DNA of 64,000 nucleotides from Bacillus subtilis. Lineage in GTDB: Bacteria > Pseudomonadota > Alphaproteobacteria > Rhizobiales > Rhizobiaceae. Position numbers and translations under genes: made by a program. The notes beneath the pieces are model-generated. The model was not told the DNA's origin, ran no database searches, and was given only the letters and a program-made list of their open reading frames with translations. The DNA lies in assembly GCA_021733665.1 (NCBI GenBank), contig JAHREI010000001.1, positions 496,001 through 560,000 of the forward strand. The letters run 5' to 3'. Positions 9,044-18,799 of the stretch are shown piece after piece (the stretch's first letter is position 1; each line of letters opens with the position of its first letter).

Positions 9044-10078
9044 ATGGCAAAGACGATGAAAGCCGCTGTCGTGCGGGAATTCGGAAAACCACTGACAATT
9101 GATGAAGTGCCGGTACCGGTGCCGGGTCCGGGGCAAATTCAGGTCGCCATTCAGGCTTCCGGTGTTTGTCACACCGATCTTCATGCGGCCGAAGGCGACT
9201 GGCCGGTCAAGCCGAACCCGCCGTTTATTCCGGGGCACGAAGGTGTGGGGTTTGTCTCTGCAGTCGGAGCCGGTGTTAAAAATGTCAAGGAAGGCGACCG
9301 CGTTGGTATTCCTTGGCTTTATACCGCTTGCGGCTATTGTCGTCATTGTCTTGGTGGCTGGGAGACCTTGTGTGAATCTCAGGAAAATACCGGCTATTCG
9401 GTGAATGGCGGTTTTGCCGATTATGTGGTGGCCGATCCGAACTTCGTTGGTCATTTGCCGAAGAATATTGAGTTTAATGAAATTGCGCCTGTGCTTTGCG
9501 CCGGTGTGACTGTCTATAAAGGGCTGAAAGTTACGGACACCAAACCCGGTGACTGGATGGTGATTTCCGGTATCGGCGGGCTTGGCCATATGGCGGTGCA
9601 ATACGCCAAGGCCATGGGGCTGAATGTTGTGGCTGTTGATATTGATGATGCCAAACTTGATCTGGCACGACGGCTTGGGGCTGTTGCAACGGTTAATGCC
9701 AAAACCAGCAATGATCCGGCAGCGGAAGTGAAGAAACTGACCGATGGCGGTGCGCAGGGCGCACTGGTGACGGCGGTCTCGCCAAAAGCGTTTCAGCAGG
9801 CGCTCGGCATGATGTCGCGCGGCGGTACGATCGCTTTCAACGGTCTGCCTGCCGGTGAATTTCCGGTGTCGATTTTCAATATGGTGCTGAACGGCGTGAC
9901 TTTGCGTGGCTCTATTGTCGGCACAAGGCTGGATTTGCAGGAGTCGCTTGATTTTGCCGCTGATGGTAAAGTGAAGGCGACAATCAGCACTGACCGGATG
10001 GAGAATATCAACGCGATTTTCGACAAAATGCGCAAAGGTGAAATCGAAGGCCGTATCGTGATGGATATGACTAAATGA
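9044..10078 (+). CDS. adhP: Zinc-dependent alcohol dehydrogenase AdhP
   Basis: NAD-dependent medium-chain dehydrogenase of 344 residues oxidising primary alcohols such as ethanol to the aldehyde. Catalytic zinc ligands are visible: Cys in GVCHTDLH, His in IPGHEGVG and the later Cys in APVLCAGVTVYKG. The structural zinc site is the four-cysteine stretch CGYCRHCLGGWETLC. The Rossmann glycines ISGIGGLGHMAVQYA and the following acidic residue in VAVDIDD indicate NAD preference. The ribosome site is AGGAG. Its product is the substrate of the upstream aldehyde dehydrogenase. A copy of a dispersed repeat begins exactly at the last base of its stop codon. Confidence 0.94.
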   Translation: MAKTMKAAVVREFGKPLTIDEVPVPVPGPGQIQVAIQASGVCHTDLHAAEGDWPVKPNPPFIPGHEGVGFVSAVGAGVKNVKEGDRVGIPWLYTACGYCRHCLGGWETLCESQENTGYSVNGGFADYVVADPNFVGHLPKNIEFNEIAPVLCAGVTVYKGLKVTDTKPGDWMVISGIGGLGHMAVQYAKAMGLNVVAVDIDDAKLDLARRLGAVATVNAKTSNDPAAEVKKLTDGGAQGALVTAVSPKAFQQALGMMSRGGTIAFNGLPAGEFPVSIFNMVLNGVTLRGSIVGTRLDLQESLDFAADGKVKATISTDRMENINAIFDKMRKGEIEGRIVMDMTK

Positions 10079-10168
10079 GCATTTCCAGCAAAAGTGTGTA
10101 GCGTCTTCGCGGGGAAATCAGTTCGCTGGACTGATTTCTCATCCCGCTTCGATACGTAGGATAATGCG
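10078..10168. repeat. Dispersed intergenic repeat, family B (variant copy)
   Basis: Starts with AGCATTTCCAGCAAAAGTG (10078-10096), identical to the start of the element at 54139, and ends with GGATAATGCG (10159-10168), also shared. The middle differs: here it holds the dyad GAAATCAGT / ACTGATTTC (10114-10122, 10130-10138). It lies between adhP and the DUF779 gene. Confidence 0.65.
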
Positions 10169-10197
10169 ACCAGCAAAAAACTGGACAGGAGGGTGTC

Positions 10198-10563
10198 ATG
10201 ACTGAAGCAGATCATAATGCGGATACTGCATCTTTGAACAAGGTGACTGCGACACCTGACGCCCTCAAACTGATTGCCGAATTGCAGAGCGAATATGGGC
10301 CGGTGATGTTTCATCAGTCCGGCGGTTGCTGTGATGGTTCATCGCCGATGTGTTATGCGCAGGGGGATTTCCTGATCGGCGATCAGGATGTGCAACTGGG
10401 TGAGATTGGTGGTGCGCCGTTTTATATCAGCCGCTCGCAATATGAAGCATGGAAACATACCGATCTGATTATTGATGTTGTGCCGGGACGGGGCGGTATG
10501 TTCTCGCTGGATAATGGCCGTGAAGTGCGTTTTCTGACTCGCTCAACAATTTGTAAAATTTAA
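10198..10563 (+). CDS. DUF779 family protein
   Basis: A 121-residue cytoplasmic protein of the DUF779 family, with the cysteine-rich signature HQSGGCCDGSSPMCY and the later region GEIGGAPFYISRSQYEAW. Members are commonly found beside acetaldehyde or alcohol dehydrogenases, exactly as here, but no biochemical role is established that I can state with confidence. The clustered cysteines suggest metal or redox chemistry. ATG follows AGGAGGGTGTC. It is the last gene of the alcohol cluster, separated from adhP by a dispersed repeat and followed by a shared terminator. Assignment to the family is by recognised motif. Confidence 0.85.
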   Translation: MTEADHNADTASLNKVTATPDALKLIAELQSEYGPVMFHQSGGCCDGSSPMCYAQGDFLIGDQDVQLGEIGGAPFYISRSQYEAWKHTDLIIDVVPGRGGMFSLDNGREVRFLTRSTICKI

Positions 10564-10600
10564 ATTGTCTCCCAAGACACTTTGTAAAACTGCGTGACGT

Positions 10601-10630
10601 AAAAAAGGGCGGAAATTTCCGCCCTTTTTT
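10601..10630. terminator. Bidirectional terminator between DUF779 gene and gcd
   Basis: Perfect palindrome GGGCGGAAATTTCCGCCC (10607-10624) flanked by six A residues and six T residues, so it can stop transcription from both converging genes. Confidence 0.85.
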
Positions 10631-10643
10631 GTGCCTGTTTTAC

Positions 10644-13001
10644 CTATGGCAATTTATAGGACATCACATAATCACCGGCTTTGGTTCCGACTGAACCGTG
10701 ACCACCGGCAACGATGAGCACATATTGTTTGCCGTCTTTACCGGTATAGCTCATCGGTGTGGACTGGCCGCCAGCGGGTAGACGGGTCTGCCAGAGCTGC
10801 TTGCCGGTGGTGAGATCATAAGCGCGCAGATAATCATCAACTGCCGCACCGAGGAAGGCAACGCCGCCTGCGGTGATCATCGGGCCACCGATACCCGGCA
10901 CGCCGAGTTTCAGCGGAATTGGCACCGGTGCCATATCTTCTACCGTACCGTTTTTATGTTTATAGGCGATCTTGCCGGTGCGCAGATCGACGCCCGCGAC
11001 ATAACCCCAAGGCGGCGACTGGCACGGAATACCGAGCGGCGACAGGAACGGCCCCATAAACACGCCGTAAGGTGCGCCGTCATTGCGGTTCAGCCCTTGT
11101 TCACTGGCTTTTTCATCTTCACCTTTCGGCGGAATCTGATCCGCAGGGACAAGGCGCGAGGTGAAGGCCAGATAGGTCGGCATGCCGAACATTACCTGAC
11201 GTTTCGGATCAACCGCCACACTGCCCCAGTTGAACACCCCGAAATTACCGGGATAGACAATCGTGCCTTGCAGAGATGGCGGGGTGTAGCGGCCTTCATA
11301 GCGCAAGGAGCGGAACTGGATACGGCAGGCGAGCTGATCGAACATCGTTGCTCCCCACATATTAGCTTCCGTCAAGGGTGGCGGGTTAAATGTCAGGCCG
11401 GAAAGCGGCTGTGTCGGTGCCGAGAAATCTTCCGGTATTGCACCTTTCGGCGCTGCAACTTCTGTCACCGGAATGATTGGTTCACCGGTGCGCCGGTCGA
11501 GCACGTAAATATCACCCTGTTTGGTTGGCCCAACCAGTGCAGGCACGGCTTGTCCGTCTTTGGTGATATCGAGCAGTACCGGCTGAGCAGGCACGTCCAT
11601 ATCCCACAGGTCATGATGCACGGTCTGGCGCACCCAGCGCACCTGACCGGTATTCACATCAAGAGCGGTGATGGATGAGGAATATTTCTCCACCGCCTCG
11701 CTGCGTCCCATGCCGAGCTGATCCGGCACCTGATTGCCGAGCGGTATATAAATCAGACCGAGCTTTTCATCGGCGCTAAAAACCGACCAGCTGTTTGGTG
11801 AGTTGGTTGTGTAATGTTCGCCCTCGGCAATCGGTGTGGTGACATCGGGATTGCCGGAATCCCAGTTCCACAACAACTGACCGGTCAGAATATCAAACGC
11901 GCGGATAACGCCGGATTGTTCCTCGGTCGAGAAATTATCATTCACCGCGCCGCCGACAATAATCTTGCCGTCTATCGCGGTTGGCGGAGAGGTGGAATAA
12001 TAATAGCCGGACGGATTATATTTCATGCCACGGGTCAGATCGAGCACGCCCTTGTCGGCAAAGCTCTCGCAGATCTGGCCGGTCTTGGCATCCAGTGCGA
12101 TCAGATGCGCATCGGATGTCGGCAGATAAACCCGCTCATAGCAGGCCTGATCTGCGGCAACGGTCTGGTCTTTCCAATAGGTTACGCCACGGCAGGTCTG
12201 GTGCTGACGCTGTGTATTGGCGCTGACTTCCGGATTATAACGCCATTTTTCCTTGCCCGTATCCGCATCCAGCGCAATGGCAATATTATGCGGGGTGCAG
12301 AGATAGAGCGTGTCTTCAATCTTGAGCGGTGTGACCTGATAGGTTGTTTCCGTCACATCCTGCGGCTGGCGTACATCGCCGGTGCGATATTGCCAGGCCA
12401 GTTCCAGCTTGGCCACGTTCTCCGGTGTGATCTGCGTGAGCGGAGAGTAGCGCTGACCATATTGCGTGCGGCCATATTGATGCCATTCACCATCCGGCAC
12501 CGCATTGCCCATATCCGGTGTAGCGGCGACTTCTTCTGTTGGCAGAGAACCGTCAAGATTATGTGGGTCTTTTGATATTGCAACACCGGCAACAATCAGT
12601 GCAGCAGCAATCGCCGCGAGCAATGGCAGAGGACTGGCATTGCCGGCGCGTGCCTGCTCAACGGTTGGTGCAATTTCTCTGCTGGCAGGGCTCAGCGCCT
12701 TGCGGATCGGCGGCAGCAACAGCCACAGACCGAGCAGCACAATAATGCCGCCGCGCGAACCGAGCGGCCACCAGTCAAAGCCGACCTCATAGATCGCCCA
12801 GCCCAGCGTGCCGAGAATAATCAGTGCATAGACCCAGAGCGCTGCAGCGCGGCGGGTGAAAAGCAGAAAGGCGGTCAGTAAAAAACCGGCCGCGATAATA
12901 ATGTAATAAAGGCTGCCGCCCAGCAGGGCAAGTTTTATGCCACCATAGCCAAGTGCGATGCCGATGAAAGCAAAGAGGATGGCAGTTAAGGAAATTAACA
13001 T
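10644..13001 (-). CDS. gcd: Membrane-bound PQQ-dependent glucose dehydrogenase
   Basis: Inner-membrane quinoprotein oxidising glucose to gluconolactone on the periplasmic side and reducing ubiquinone. About 785 residues from the chosen ATG at 13001, which is preceded by AAGGGG; upstream in-frame codons to 13073 have no ribosome site. The first 130 residues hold about five hydrophobic segments. Then follows the eight-bladed PQQ propeller with WHQYGRTQYGQRYSPLTQI, YKTTYQ-like TETTYQVTPL, CRGVTYW, DAHLIALDAKTG and a C-terminal GGQSTPMSYTGKDGKQYVLIVAGGHG. Length and arrangement match Gcd (about 800) rather than soluble enzymes. No pqq genes are in the window, so the cofactor must come from elsewhere. 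Convergent with the DUF779 gene. Confidence 0.94.
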   Translation of the reverse strand: MLISLTAILFAFIGIALGYGGIKLALLGGSLYYIIIAAGFLLTAFLLFTRRAAALWVYALIILGTLGWAIYEVGFDWWPLGSRGGIIVLLGLWLLLPPIRKALSPASREIAPTVEQARAGNASPLPLLAAIAAALIVAGVAISKDPHNLDGSLPTEEVAATPDMGNAVPDGEWHQYGRTQYGQRYSPLTQITPENVAKLELAWQYRTGDVRQPQDVTETTYQVTPLKIEDTLYLCTPHNIAIALDADTGKEKWRYNPEVSANTQRQHQTCRGVTYWKDQTVAADQACYERVYLPTSDAHLIALDAKTGQICESFADKGVLDLTRGMKYNPSGYYYSTSPPTAIDGKIIVGGAVNDNFSTEEQSGVIRAFDILTGQLLWNWDSGNPDVTTPIAEGEHYTTNSPNSWSVFSADEKLGLIYIPLGNQVPDQLGMGRSEAVEKYSSSITALDVNTGQVRWVRQTVHHDLWDMDVPAQPVLLDITKDGQAVPALVGPTKQGDIYVLDRRTGEPIIPVTEVAAPKGAIPEDFSAPTQPLSGLTFNPPPLTEANMWGATMFDQLACRIQFRSLRYEGRYTPPSLQGTIVYPGNFGVFNWGSVAVDPKRQVMFGMPTYLAFTSRLVPADQIPPKGEDEKASEQGLNRNDGAPYGVFMGPFLSPLGIPCQSPPWGYVAGVDLRTGKIAYKHKNGTVEDMAPVPIPLKLGVPGIGGPMITAGGVAFLGAAVDDYLRAYDLTTGKQLWQTRLPAGGQSTPMSYTGKDGKQYVLIVAGGHGSVGTKAGDYVMSYKLP

Positions 13002-13194
13002 AATGCACCCCTTCTTTATGGAATGGGGAAAAATATAGATCAATAAAGCGCAATGGGAAGTGATAAGCCGCATTTATTTGAAGATAGAATAAATGAATCG
13101 GCGCAGATACAGTTAATTCTGACAGGAAGTAGAGCTGTTATTTTTGTAAAATAATAATTAAATCAATATTATAAAGAGTTGAACAAAACGCCGA

Positions 13195-13224
13195 CCCGTT
13201 GAGGGCAGCGTTTTAATTAAAAGC
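13195..13224. terminator. Terminator-like hairpin downstream of copA
   Basis: AAAACGC (13195-13201) and GCGTTTT (13218-13224) enclose an inner CCC / GGG pairing. On the minus strand the stem is followed by T-rich sequence, fitting the end of the copZ-copA transcript. Confidence 0.55.
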
Positions 13225-13247
13225 ATTGGTCTTGGGAGGATGGTGCT

Positions 13248-15761
13248 TTATGTCCGGGTGCTGGTGAAGCTGCGCAGGCGCAAGGCATTGGTCAGCACGA
13301 AGATGCTGGACAGTGCCATGGCTGCCGCAGCCAGCACCGGCGAGAGCAGGATGCCGTAAAACGGATAGAGCAGACCTGCGGCAACCGGAATGAGCGCAGT
13401 ATTGTAGGAGAATGCCCAGAACAGGTTCTGACGGATATTGCGGATTGTCGCTTTGGACAAAGCAATTGCATCCACAACAGCAGTCAGATCGCCGCTCATC
13501 AGCACCACATCGGCGCTTTCAATAGCGATATCCGTACCGGTGCCGACAGCCACGCCCACATCAGCTGCAGCCAGTGCCGGAGCATCATTGATACCGTCAC
13601 CGACAAAGATGATCTTGCGGTCAGAGCCTGCAAGACGCTTCAGCGCTTCCACTTTACCATCCGGCAGAACTTCAGCGGACACTTCGTCAATGCCCAGCTC
13701 TTTGGCGATGGCATTGGCCACGACTTTACTGTCACCGGTGATCATCGCCACTTTCAGGCCAAGCTTATGCAAGGCATCAATGGTGGCTTTGGTTGTCGGT
13801 TTCAACTCGTCGGCTACGGAGAAGGCTGCGACCAGCACACCATTCCGCGCCATATAGAGCACGGATTGTGCTTTGGCAGTCATCCGTGCTGCGGCTTCCG
13901 CACCGGTGGCAACATCAATGCCGAGCTTTTTCATGAAGCGCTCTGCACCGACAAGGACAGCCTGACCATCAACCATACCGCTGACACCAAAGCCCGGTAC
14001 GGCTTCAAAGTCTTTGACTTCCGGTTGTTTCAGACCTTTATCTTCCGCTGCCTGCACAATCGCTGTGGCAATCGGATGCTCCGAGCGGGACTCCAATGCG
14101 GCTGCCAGAGCCAGCATTTCATCATCCTGATTACCGGAAAAGCTGAAGAACTGCGAGAGAACAGGCTTACCGATCGTCAATGTGCCGGTTTTGTCGAAAG
14201 CGATAATATCGGCATCACGCAGACTTTGCAGCGCATCACCACGGCGGAACAAGACACCCATTTCCGCACCGCGCCCAGTACCAACCATGATCGAAGTTGG
14301 CGTGGCCAGCCCCATGGCACAAGGACAGGCGATAATCAGCACGGCAATGGCATTGGCCAGTGCGAAGGTGAAGGCCGGTTCAGGGCCGAAGATAAACCAG
14401 ATCAGGAAGGTGGCAAAAGCTGCCAGCATGACGGCAGGCACAAACCATGTTGTCACTTTGTCGATCAGGTTCTGGATCGGCAGCTTGTCAGCCTGTGCAT
14501 CTTCAACCATACGGATGATCTGCGAGATCACCATATCCGAGCCGACTTTGGTGGCGCGATAGGTGAAAGCACCTGTCTTGTTGACTGTGCCGCCGACAAC
14601 CGTATCACCGACATTTTTAGTCGCTGGCACCGGCTCACCGGTAATCATGGATTCATCAATGTAAGATGTACCCTCGGTGATCTCACCGTCTACCGGCACT
14701 TTCTCGCCCGGACGCACCAGTACCAGATCACCTGCACGCACATCTTCCAGCGGAATATCCTGTGCAACACCGTCGCGAACTACACGGGCAGTCTTAGCCT
14801 GTAGTCCGAGCAGATGAGCAATAGCGTGGGATGTGCGGCCCTTGGCACGGGCTTCCATCCAGCGGCCGATCAGGATCAGCGTAACGATAACTGCTGCGGC
14901 CTCATAATAGACATTGACAGTTTGCGCTGGCAGGACGGCAGGCATGAAAGTTGCAACAGCCGAGAAGCCCCATGCGGCCAATGTACCAACGGCCACAAGT
15001 GAGTTCATATCCGGTCCGCCACGCAGCAAAGCGGGGATGCCGATACGGAAAAAACGTAAACCAGGGCCGAACAGCACAAGCGTGGTCAGGATAAACTGGA
15101 GATACCAGCTGTTCTGCATACCGATGGTGCTGTCAATGATATGATGCAGCGAGGGGATCAGATGGGAGCCCATTTCAGTGAGGAAAACCGGCAATGCCAG
15201 CGCACCGGCGATCAGCACATCCCGCTTGAGGATTTTAATCTCGGCGTCATTTTTTTCTGCACGGCGCTCTGCTCCGCTGGCAGGCGCTGTACTTGCCACA
15301 GGTTGCGCCGGATAACCGCTCTTGGTGACAATATCAGCCAGCATTTGCGGTGTGATTGACGGATCACTCAGCGTGATATTGGCGCGCTTGGTCACCAGAT
15401 TGACGGAAGCCGCAGCAACACCGGCTGAGGCTTGCAAAGCTTTTTCCACACGCCCGACGCAGGACGCGCAGGTCATGCCATCCACTTCCAGCACCACTTG
15501 CGCTGCCGGTTGCGGGATATGGGCGGTATAACCGGCTTTTTTAACCGCTTCTGCTGCCAGAGCGGCATCCGGCTTGTCATCAAAGCGTACCGTTGCCTGC
15601 TGGGTTGCCAGATTGACTGAGGCACTGTTGACACCGGGCAAAGCAAGCAATGCTTTTTCCACGCGCCCGACGCACGAGGCGCAGGTCATGCCGTCAATTT
15701 CGAGTGTCACAACGGGCAGGCCGGAGCGTATCTGCTCAGGATTGCTATGTTTGGTCATCAT
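13248..15761 (-). CDS. copA: Copper-translocating P1B-type ATPase
   Basis: Inner-membrane Cu(I) exporter of 837 residues. Two N-terminal heavy-metal-associated domains each carry [15 protein letters not shown] (about residues 20-85 and 90-155). Eight membrane segments follow, with the transport motif [15 protein letters not shown]. The phosphorylation loop is [11 protein letters not shown], the HP dipeptide of the nucleotide domain is in [11 protein letters not shown], and [10 protein letters not shown] is the hinge motif. All catalytic features are intact. It starts 15 bases after copZ and is clearly in the same transcript, driven by the CueR-type promoter at 16109-16139. ATG follows GGGAG. 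Confidence 0.96.
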   Translation of the reverse strand: MMTKHSNPEQIRSGLPVVTLEIDGMTCASCVGRVEKALLALPGVNSASVNLATQQATVRFDDKPDAALAAEAVKKAGYTAHIPQPAAQVVLEVDGMTCASCVGRVEKALQASAGVAAASVNLVTKRANITLSDPSITPQMLADIVTKSGYPAQPVASTAPASGAERRAEKNDAEIKILKRDVLIAGALALPVFLTEMGSHLIPSLHHIIDSTIGMQNSWYLQFILTTLVLFGPGLRFFRIGIPALLRGGPDMNSLVAVGTLAAWGFSAVATFMPAVLPAQTVNVYYEAAAVIVTLILIGRWMEARAKGRTSHAIAHLLGLQAKTARVVRDGVAQDIPLEDVRAGDLVLVRPGEKVPVDGEITEGTSYIDESMITGEPVPATKNVGDTVVGGTVNKTGAFTYRATKVGSDMVISQIIRMVEDAQADKLPIQNLIDKVTTWFVPAVMLAAFATFLIWFIFGPEPAFTFALANAIAVLIIACPCAMGLATPTSIMVGTGRGAEMGVLFRRGDALQSLRDADIIAFDKTGTLTIGKPVLSQFFSFSGNQDDEMLALAAALESRSEHPIATAIVQAAEDKGLKQPEVKDFEAVPGFGVSGMVDGQAVLVGAERFMKKLGIDVATGAEAAARMTAKAQSVLYMARNGVLVAAFSVADELKPTTKATIDALHKLGLKVAMITGDSKVVANAIAKELGIDEVSAEVLPDGKVEALKRLAGSDRKIIFVGDGINDAPALAAADVGVAVGTGTDIAIESADVVLMSGDLTAVVDAIALSKATIRNIRQNLFWAFSYNTALIPVAAGLLYPFYGILLSPVLAAAAMALSSIFVLTNALRLRSFTSTRT

Positions 15762-15776
15762 TGAGGCTCCCGTTCT

Positions 15777-16004
15777 TTAGCCAAGAATTTTGGTTTCATA
15801 ACCGGCAGTATCAATCGCTTTGGCAATTGCTGTGGCATCTGCGGGTGCGGAGAAACCGATGCTGGCCTGTTTATTGGCCAGATCAACACTGACGGTGCTG
15901 ACGCCTTCAACGGCTTTGGCGGTTTTCTCGATTTTGGCCACACATGCGCCGCAGCCCATACCGTCAACCGAGAGCAGAACAGTGGAAGAAGCAGAATTTG
16001 TCAT
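15777..16004 (-). CDS. copZ: Copper chaperone CopZ
   Basis: A 75-residue single heavy-metal-associated domain, cytoplasmic. The metal site is GMGCGACVAKIEK; the CxxC pair is the Cu(I) ligand set, with a glycine where the usual motif has threonine. It likely hands Cu(I) to the N-terminal domains of CopA and to the regulator CueR. First gene of the two-gene copper operon, with a leader of about 100 bases after a CueR-type promoter. The ribosome site is weak, which may hold CopZ below CopA. Identity is firm from fold motif, size and neighbour. Confidence 0.92.
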   Translation of the reverse strand: MTNSASSTVLLSVDGMGCGACVAKIEKTAKAVEGVSTVSVDLANKQASIGFSAPADATAIAKAIDTAGYETKILG

Positions 16005-16108
16005 AGTGGTTTTCAGAGCCTGTCCGGACGGAGAGAATTTCTGCCGTTAGCCCTGCCTTTCTTGTCAGTTTCTGGCGCGGATTGCCCGCGTTGATTGATG
16101 TTGAAAGA

Positions 16109-16139
16109 AAGATAGGGCTTCCCATAATGGGAAGGTCAA
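16109..16139 (-). promoter_or_regulatory. CueR-type copper promoter of copZ-copA
   Basis: On the minus strand, TTGACC (-35, 16139-16134) and TATCTT (-10, 16114-16109) are separated by exactly 19 bp, the stretched spacing diagnostic of MerR-family activation. The spacer contains the dyad CTTCCCATTATGGGAAG (16134-16118). This matches the known CueR operator style and points to the cueR gene at 23105-23548. Confidence 0.92.
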
Positions 16140-16204
16140 GGAATAAAATATGAGAAAATGAATAATAAATTATCCGATTGATAATGCTATATTATTTGTA
16201 TTTT

Positions 16205-18304
16205 TCAGTGGACGTGGCTGGCTATGAAGTCACAAACTTCCGGCTGAGGCATCGGTTTTCCGGTGAAAAATCCCTGCACTTCGCCGAAATGTTCACTCTT
16301 CAGGCGGGTCAGTTGTTCCTGAGTCTCCACACCCTCTGCAGTGGTTGTAATATTGAAGGCGCTGCCCAGTGAAACCACAGCCTGCAAAATAGCCAGATTG
16401 CGTTTGTCGCTATCAATATCGGAGACAAAGCTGCGGTCAATTTTGATCTTATCGAAGGGAAAGGTACGTAAGTAATTGAGGGATGAATAGCCGGTGCCGA
16501 AATCATCCATGGCAATACGCACGCCGAGCTTACGCAACTCAAACAGCAATTCAGTATTATAGGCCGTATTGGAGAGCAGAACGGTTTCGGTTATTTCCAG
16601 TTCCAGACGGTTCGCCTGCAATCCGCTGGTGGCCAGCGCGGATTTGACAATATCCAGCATATTACGGCTGTTGAACTGCACTGGTGACAGGTTGACCGAA
16701 ACCCTGACTTTCTCTGGCCATCGTGTGGCATCCTGACAGGCCTGCTGCAAAGCCCATGCGCCAATCGCGGCGATAATACCGGTGTCTTCGGCAATCGGAA
16801 TAAAGTCGTCGGGCGTGATCAGCCCGCGCGTTGGATGTTGCCAGCGCAGTAAGGCTTCACAACCGGTGATCTGGTCTGTCGTCAGCGAGAAAATCGGTTG
16901 GTAGAACAGAACAAATTCATCATTTTGCAGGGCTTTATGTAATTCCATAGCGGTGCGGTGGCGTTTTTCAACGGCGTCGCGCATGGATTTTTCATAAAAC
17001 CGGTAGGTTCCACGCAGGTCAGCTTTGGCGGCATAGAGCGCCAGATCTGCATTGCGCAACAGTGTATCAATATCCTGCCCGTCATACGGAGCAAGAACCA
17101 CGCCGATGGTGCAGCCGATATATTCTGAATTGTCTTCCAGCAGATATGGTTGCTGAAACAGTTCAGTAATTTCTTCCGCAAACAGGCTGATCTCTTGCTG
17201 GTGATCAGGATTTTTGATGTCAAATGAATGGATGATGGCAAATTCGTCGCCACCGAGACGGGCGATAAAGTCTTCAGGCCTTAAATAGGCACGGAGACGT
17301 TGGGCAACCTGACGGAGTAATTCATCACCGGCAGCATGGCCGATACTGTCATTAATATGTTTGAAGTGATCGACATCCAGAAATAACAGCGCATGACCCT
17401 GCTGTGGCTGGCTCGTTGAAAACAGCTCACTGGTATATTGTGAGAAATAAACGCGGTTTGGCAGATCGGTTAGGGCATCATGCAATGCGGCATGAGTCAG
17501 ATGTGCCTGTAATGCCTGTTTTTCGGTAATGTCTTCCATCAAGCCGATGAGATAGCGCGAATTACCACCGATTTGCGCAGGAATTGCACGTTTGACGACC
17601 CTGACATGTCGGGTGTTGCCGGGCAGGGGAATGTTGTTTTCAACGGTGAGCGTTGTGTCATTTTCCATGACATCGAGATCTTCGCCGACAAAGCGCTGCG
17701 TATAAACCTCATCGAAAATCTCACGATCAGCTTTGCCGATTACCTCAAGAGCATTTTTGCCGGTTATCGCTTCTGCAGCCTGATTAAACAGAATGTAGCG
17801 ACCGTCATCCTGCATATCTTTAATAAACACACCGACCGGCAGGTTCTTGATCAGGCTGTCCAGCAGCGAGCGTGTTTGGTTGATCTCATGACGCGCCTGA
17901 GCAATTTCGGTTTGATCCTGAATGATCACAAGGACCGCAGGCTTGCCATCAAAAACAGTGTGTCTGCCATAGGTGACAACTTCGACAATCTCACCGCTGG
18001 CTTTCAGATGCTTCCATATTTCAGGTTTGTCGAAATCGATATCTGCATCGATTGCCGCCCGCATGCGTTCATATTCACACTCCGGCCGGATATCGAGCAT
18101 GGTCATTTGGGCCATTTGCTCTGCCGTATAGCCGTAAAAATCATAGACCGCGTTATTGAGCAGCAAGAATTTTAGTGAAACCGGATCGTAAAGCCACATC
18201 GGTATCGGGTGCTGGGTAAATAACAACCGGAAATCGCTCTCTGAGAGCGGCGCCTTAATGAAAGGCCAGGAGTCGGTCTGATGAGACAAAGGAACAGTTG
18301 TCAT
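16205..18304 (-). CDS. PAS-GGDEF-EAL protein (cyclic-di-GMP turnover)
   Basis: About 699 residues. Two PAS-like domains (near residues 15-130, ending in DQTEIAQARHEI, and 135-255 before EDITEKQALQ) precede a GGDEF domain with RLGGDEFAII and an EAL domain with CEALLRWQHPTRG, ITETVLL and DDFGTGYSSLNYLRTFPFDKIKIDRSF. Both catalytic signatures are intact, so it could make or degrade c-di-GMP, with PAS domains setting the direction. No membrane segments or signal peptide are seen, so it is probably cytosolic. I place the start at 18304, where GGAGCC precedes the ATG; an upstream ATG at 18340 lacks a site. It is transcribed alone, and its direct partner is unknown. Confidence 0.93.
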   Translation of the reverse strand: MTTVPLSHQTDSWPFIKAPLSESDFRLLFTQHPIPMWLYDPVSLKFLLLNNAVYDFYGYTAEQMAQMTMLDIRPECEYERMRAAIDADIDFDKPEIWKHLKASGEIVEVVTYGRHTVFDGKPAVLVIIQDQTEIAQARHEINQTRSLLDSLIKNLPVGVFIKDMQDDGRYILFNQAAEAITGKNALEVIGKADREIFDEVYTQRFVGEDLDVMENDTTLTVENNIPLPGNTRHVRVVKRAIPAQIGGNSRYLIGLMEDITEKQALQAHLTHAALHDALTDLPNRVYFSQYTSELFSTSQPQQGHALLFLDVDHFKHINDSIGHAAGDELLRQVAQRLRAYLRPEDFIARLGGDEFAIIHSFDIKNPDHQQEISLFAEEITELFQQPYLLEDNSEYIGCTIGVVLAPYDGQDIDTLLRNADLALYAAKADLRGTYRFYEKSMRDAVEKRHRTAMELHKALQNDEFVLFYQPIFSLTTDQITGCEALLRWQHPTRGLITPDDFIPIAEDTGIIAAIGAWALQQACQDATRWPEKVRVSVNLSPVQFNSRNMLDIVKSALATSGLQANRLELEITETVLLSNTAYNTELLFELRKLGVRIAMDDFGTGYSSLNYLRTFPFDKIKIDRSFVSDIDSDKRNLAILQAVVSLGSAFNITTTAEGVETQEQLTRLKSEHFGEVQGFFTGKPMPQPEVCDFIASHVH

Positions 18305-18799
18305 AAAGGCTCCGTGGCTTTTAACCCGTAAATCGTGCACCAGACGGTACCGAGCGGGCGTATTTACACAAATCCGAGCCTATACTACTCATCACAAATC
18401 TTAAAACCACATTACAGCGACGCGAGACGGTTTTTAAGAGATTCTGAGGAGTGTAAGGGCGTTTAAATTGATATCTCATTGAAAATATTTAGGTATTTTT
18501 CTGATAAGTTTTTGTCATAATATGCAGATTATTTACCATGTTGTCTTTTATTGCCACCAAAACGCCCTGAAAGAGATCCGGCCGTGAAATTCGGCTCTCT
18601 GGTACCGTCCCGCTATCTTGCTTCGCGTTGCTGCTTTACCTAAAAGCTATGCCTTGTGTGACGTTTTTATGAACCTTCGGTGACCGCCGGATAAATGACG
18701 ATGATCGGTAAAAGTGCCGGTTAATCAGAGTGAAACGGTGTGTGCGGAGGGGTAACGCTGCAGGGATAAAAATGTTCCTGCTCATTCCGGAAGTTATCA
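18305..18799. other. Intergenic region between GGDEF-EAL gene and sulfatase-family gene
   Basis: A divergent gap of 495 bases. I find no coding gene over 20 codons. A 17-codon frame (18772-18822, ATG after AGGG) overlaps the TTG start of the next gene. GAGATCC..GGCTCTC near 18575-18600 is a loose dyad. Promoters for both flanking genes must lie here but I cannot place them. Confidence 0.5.
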
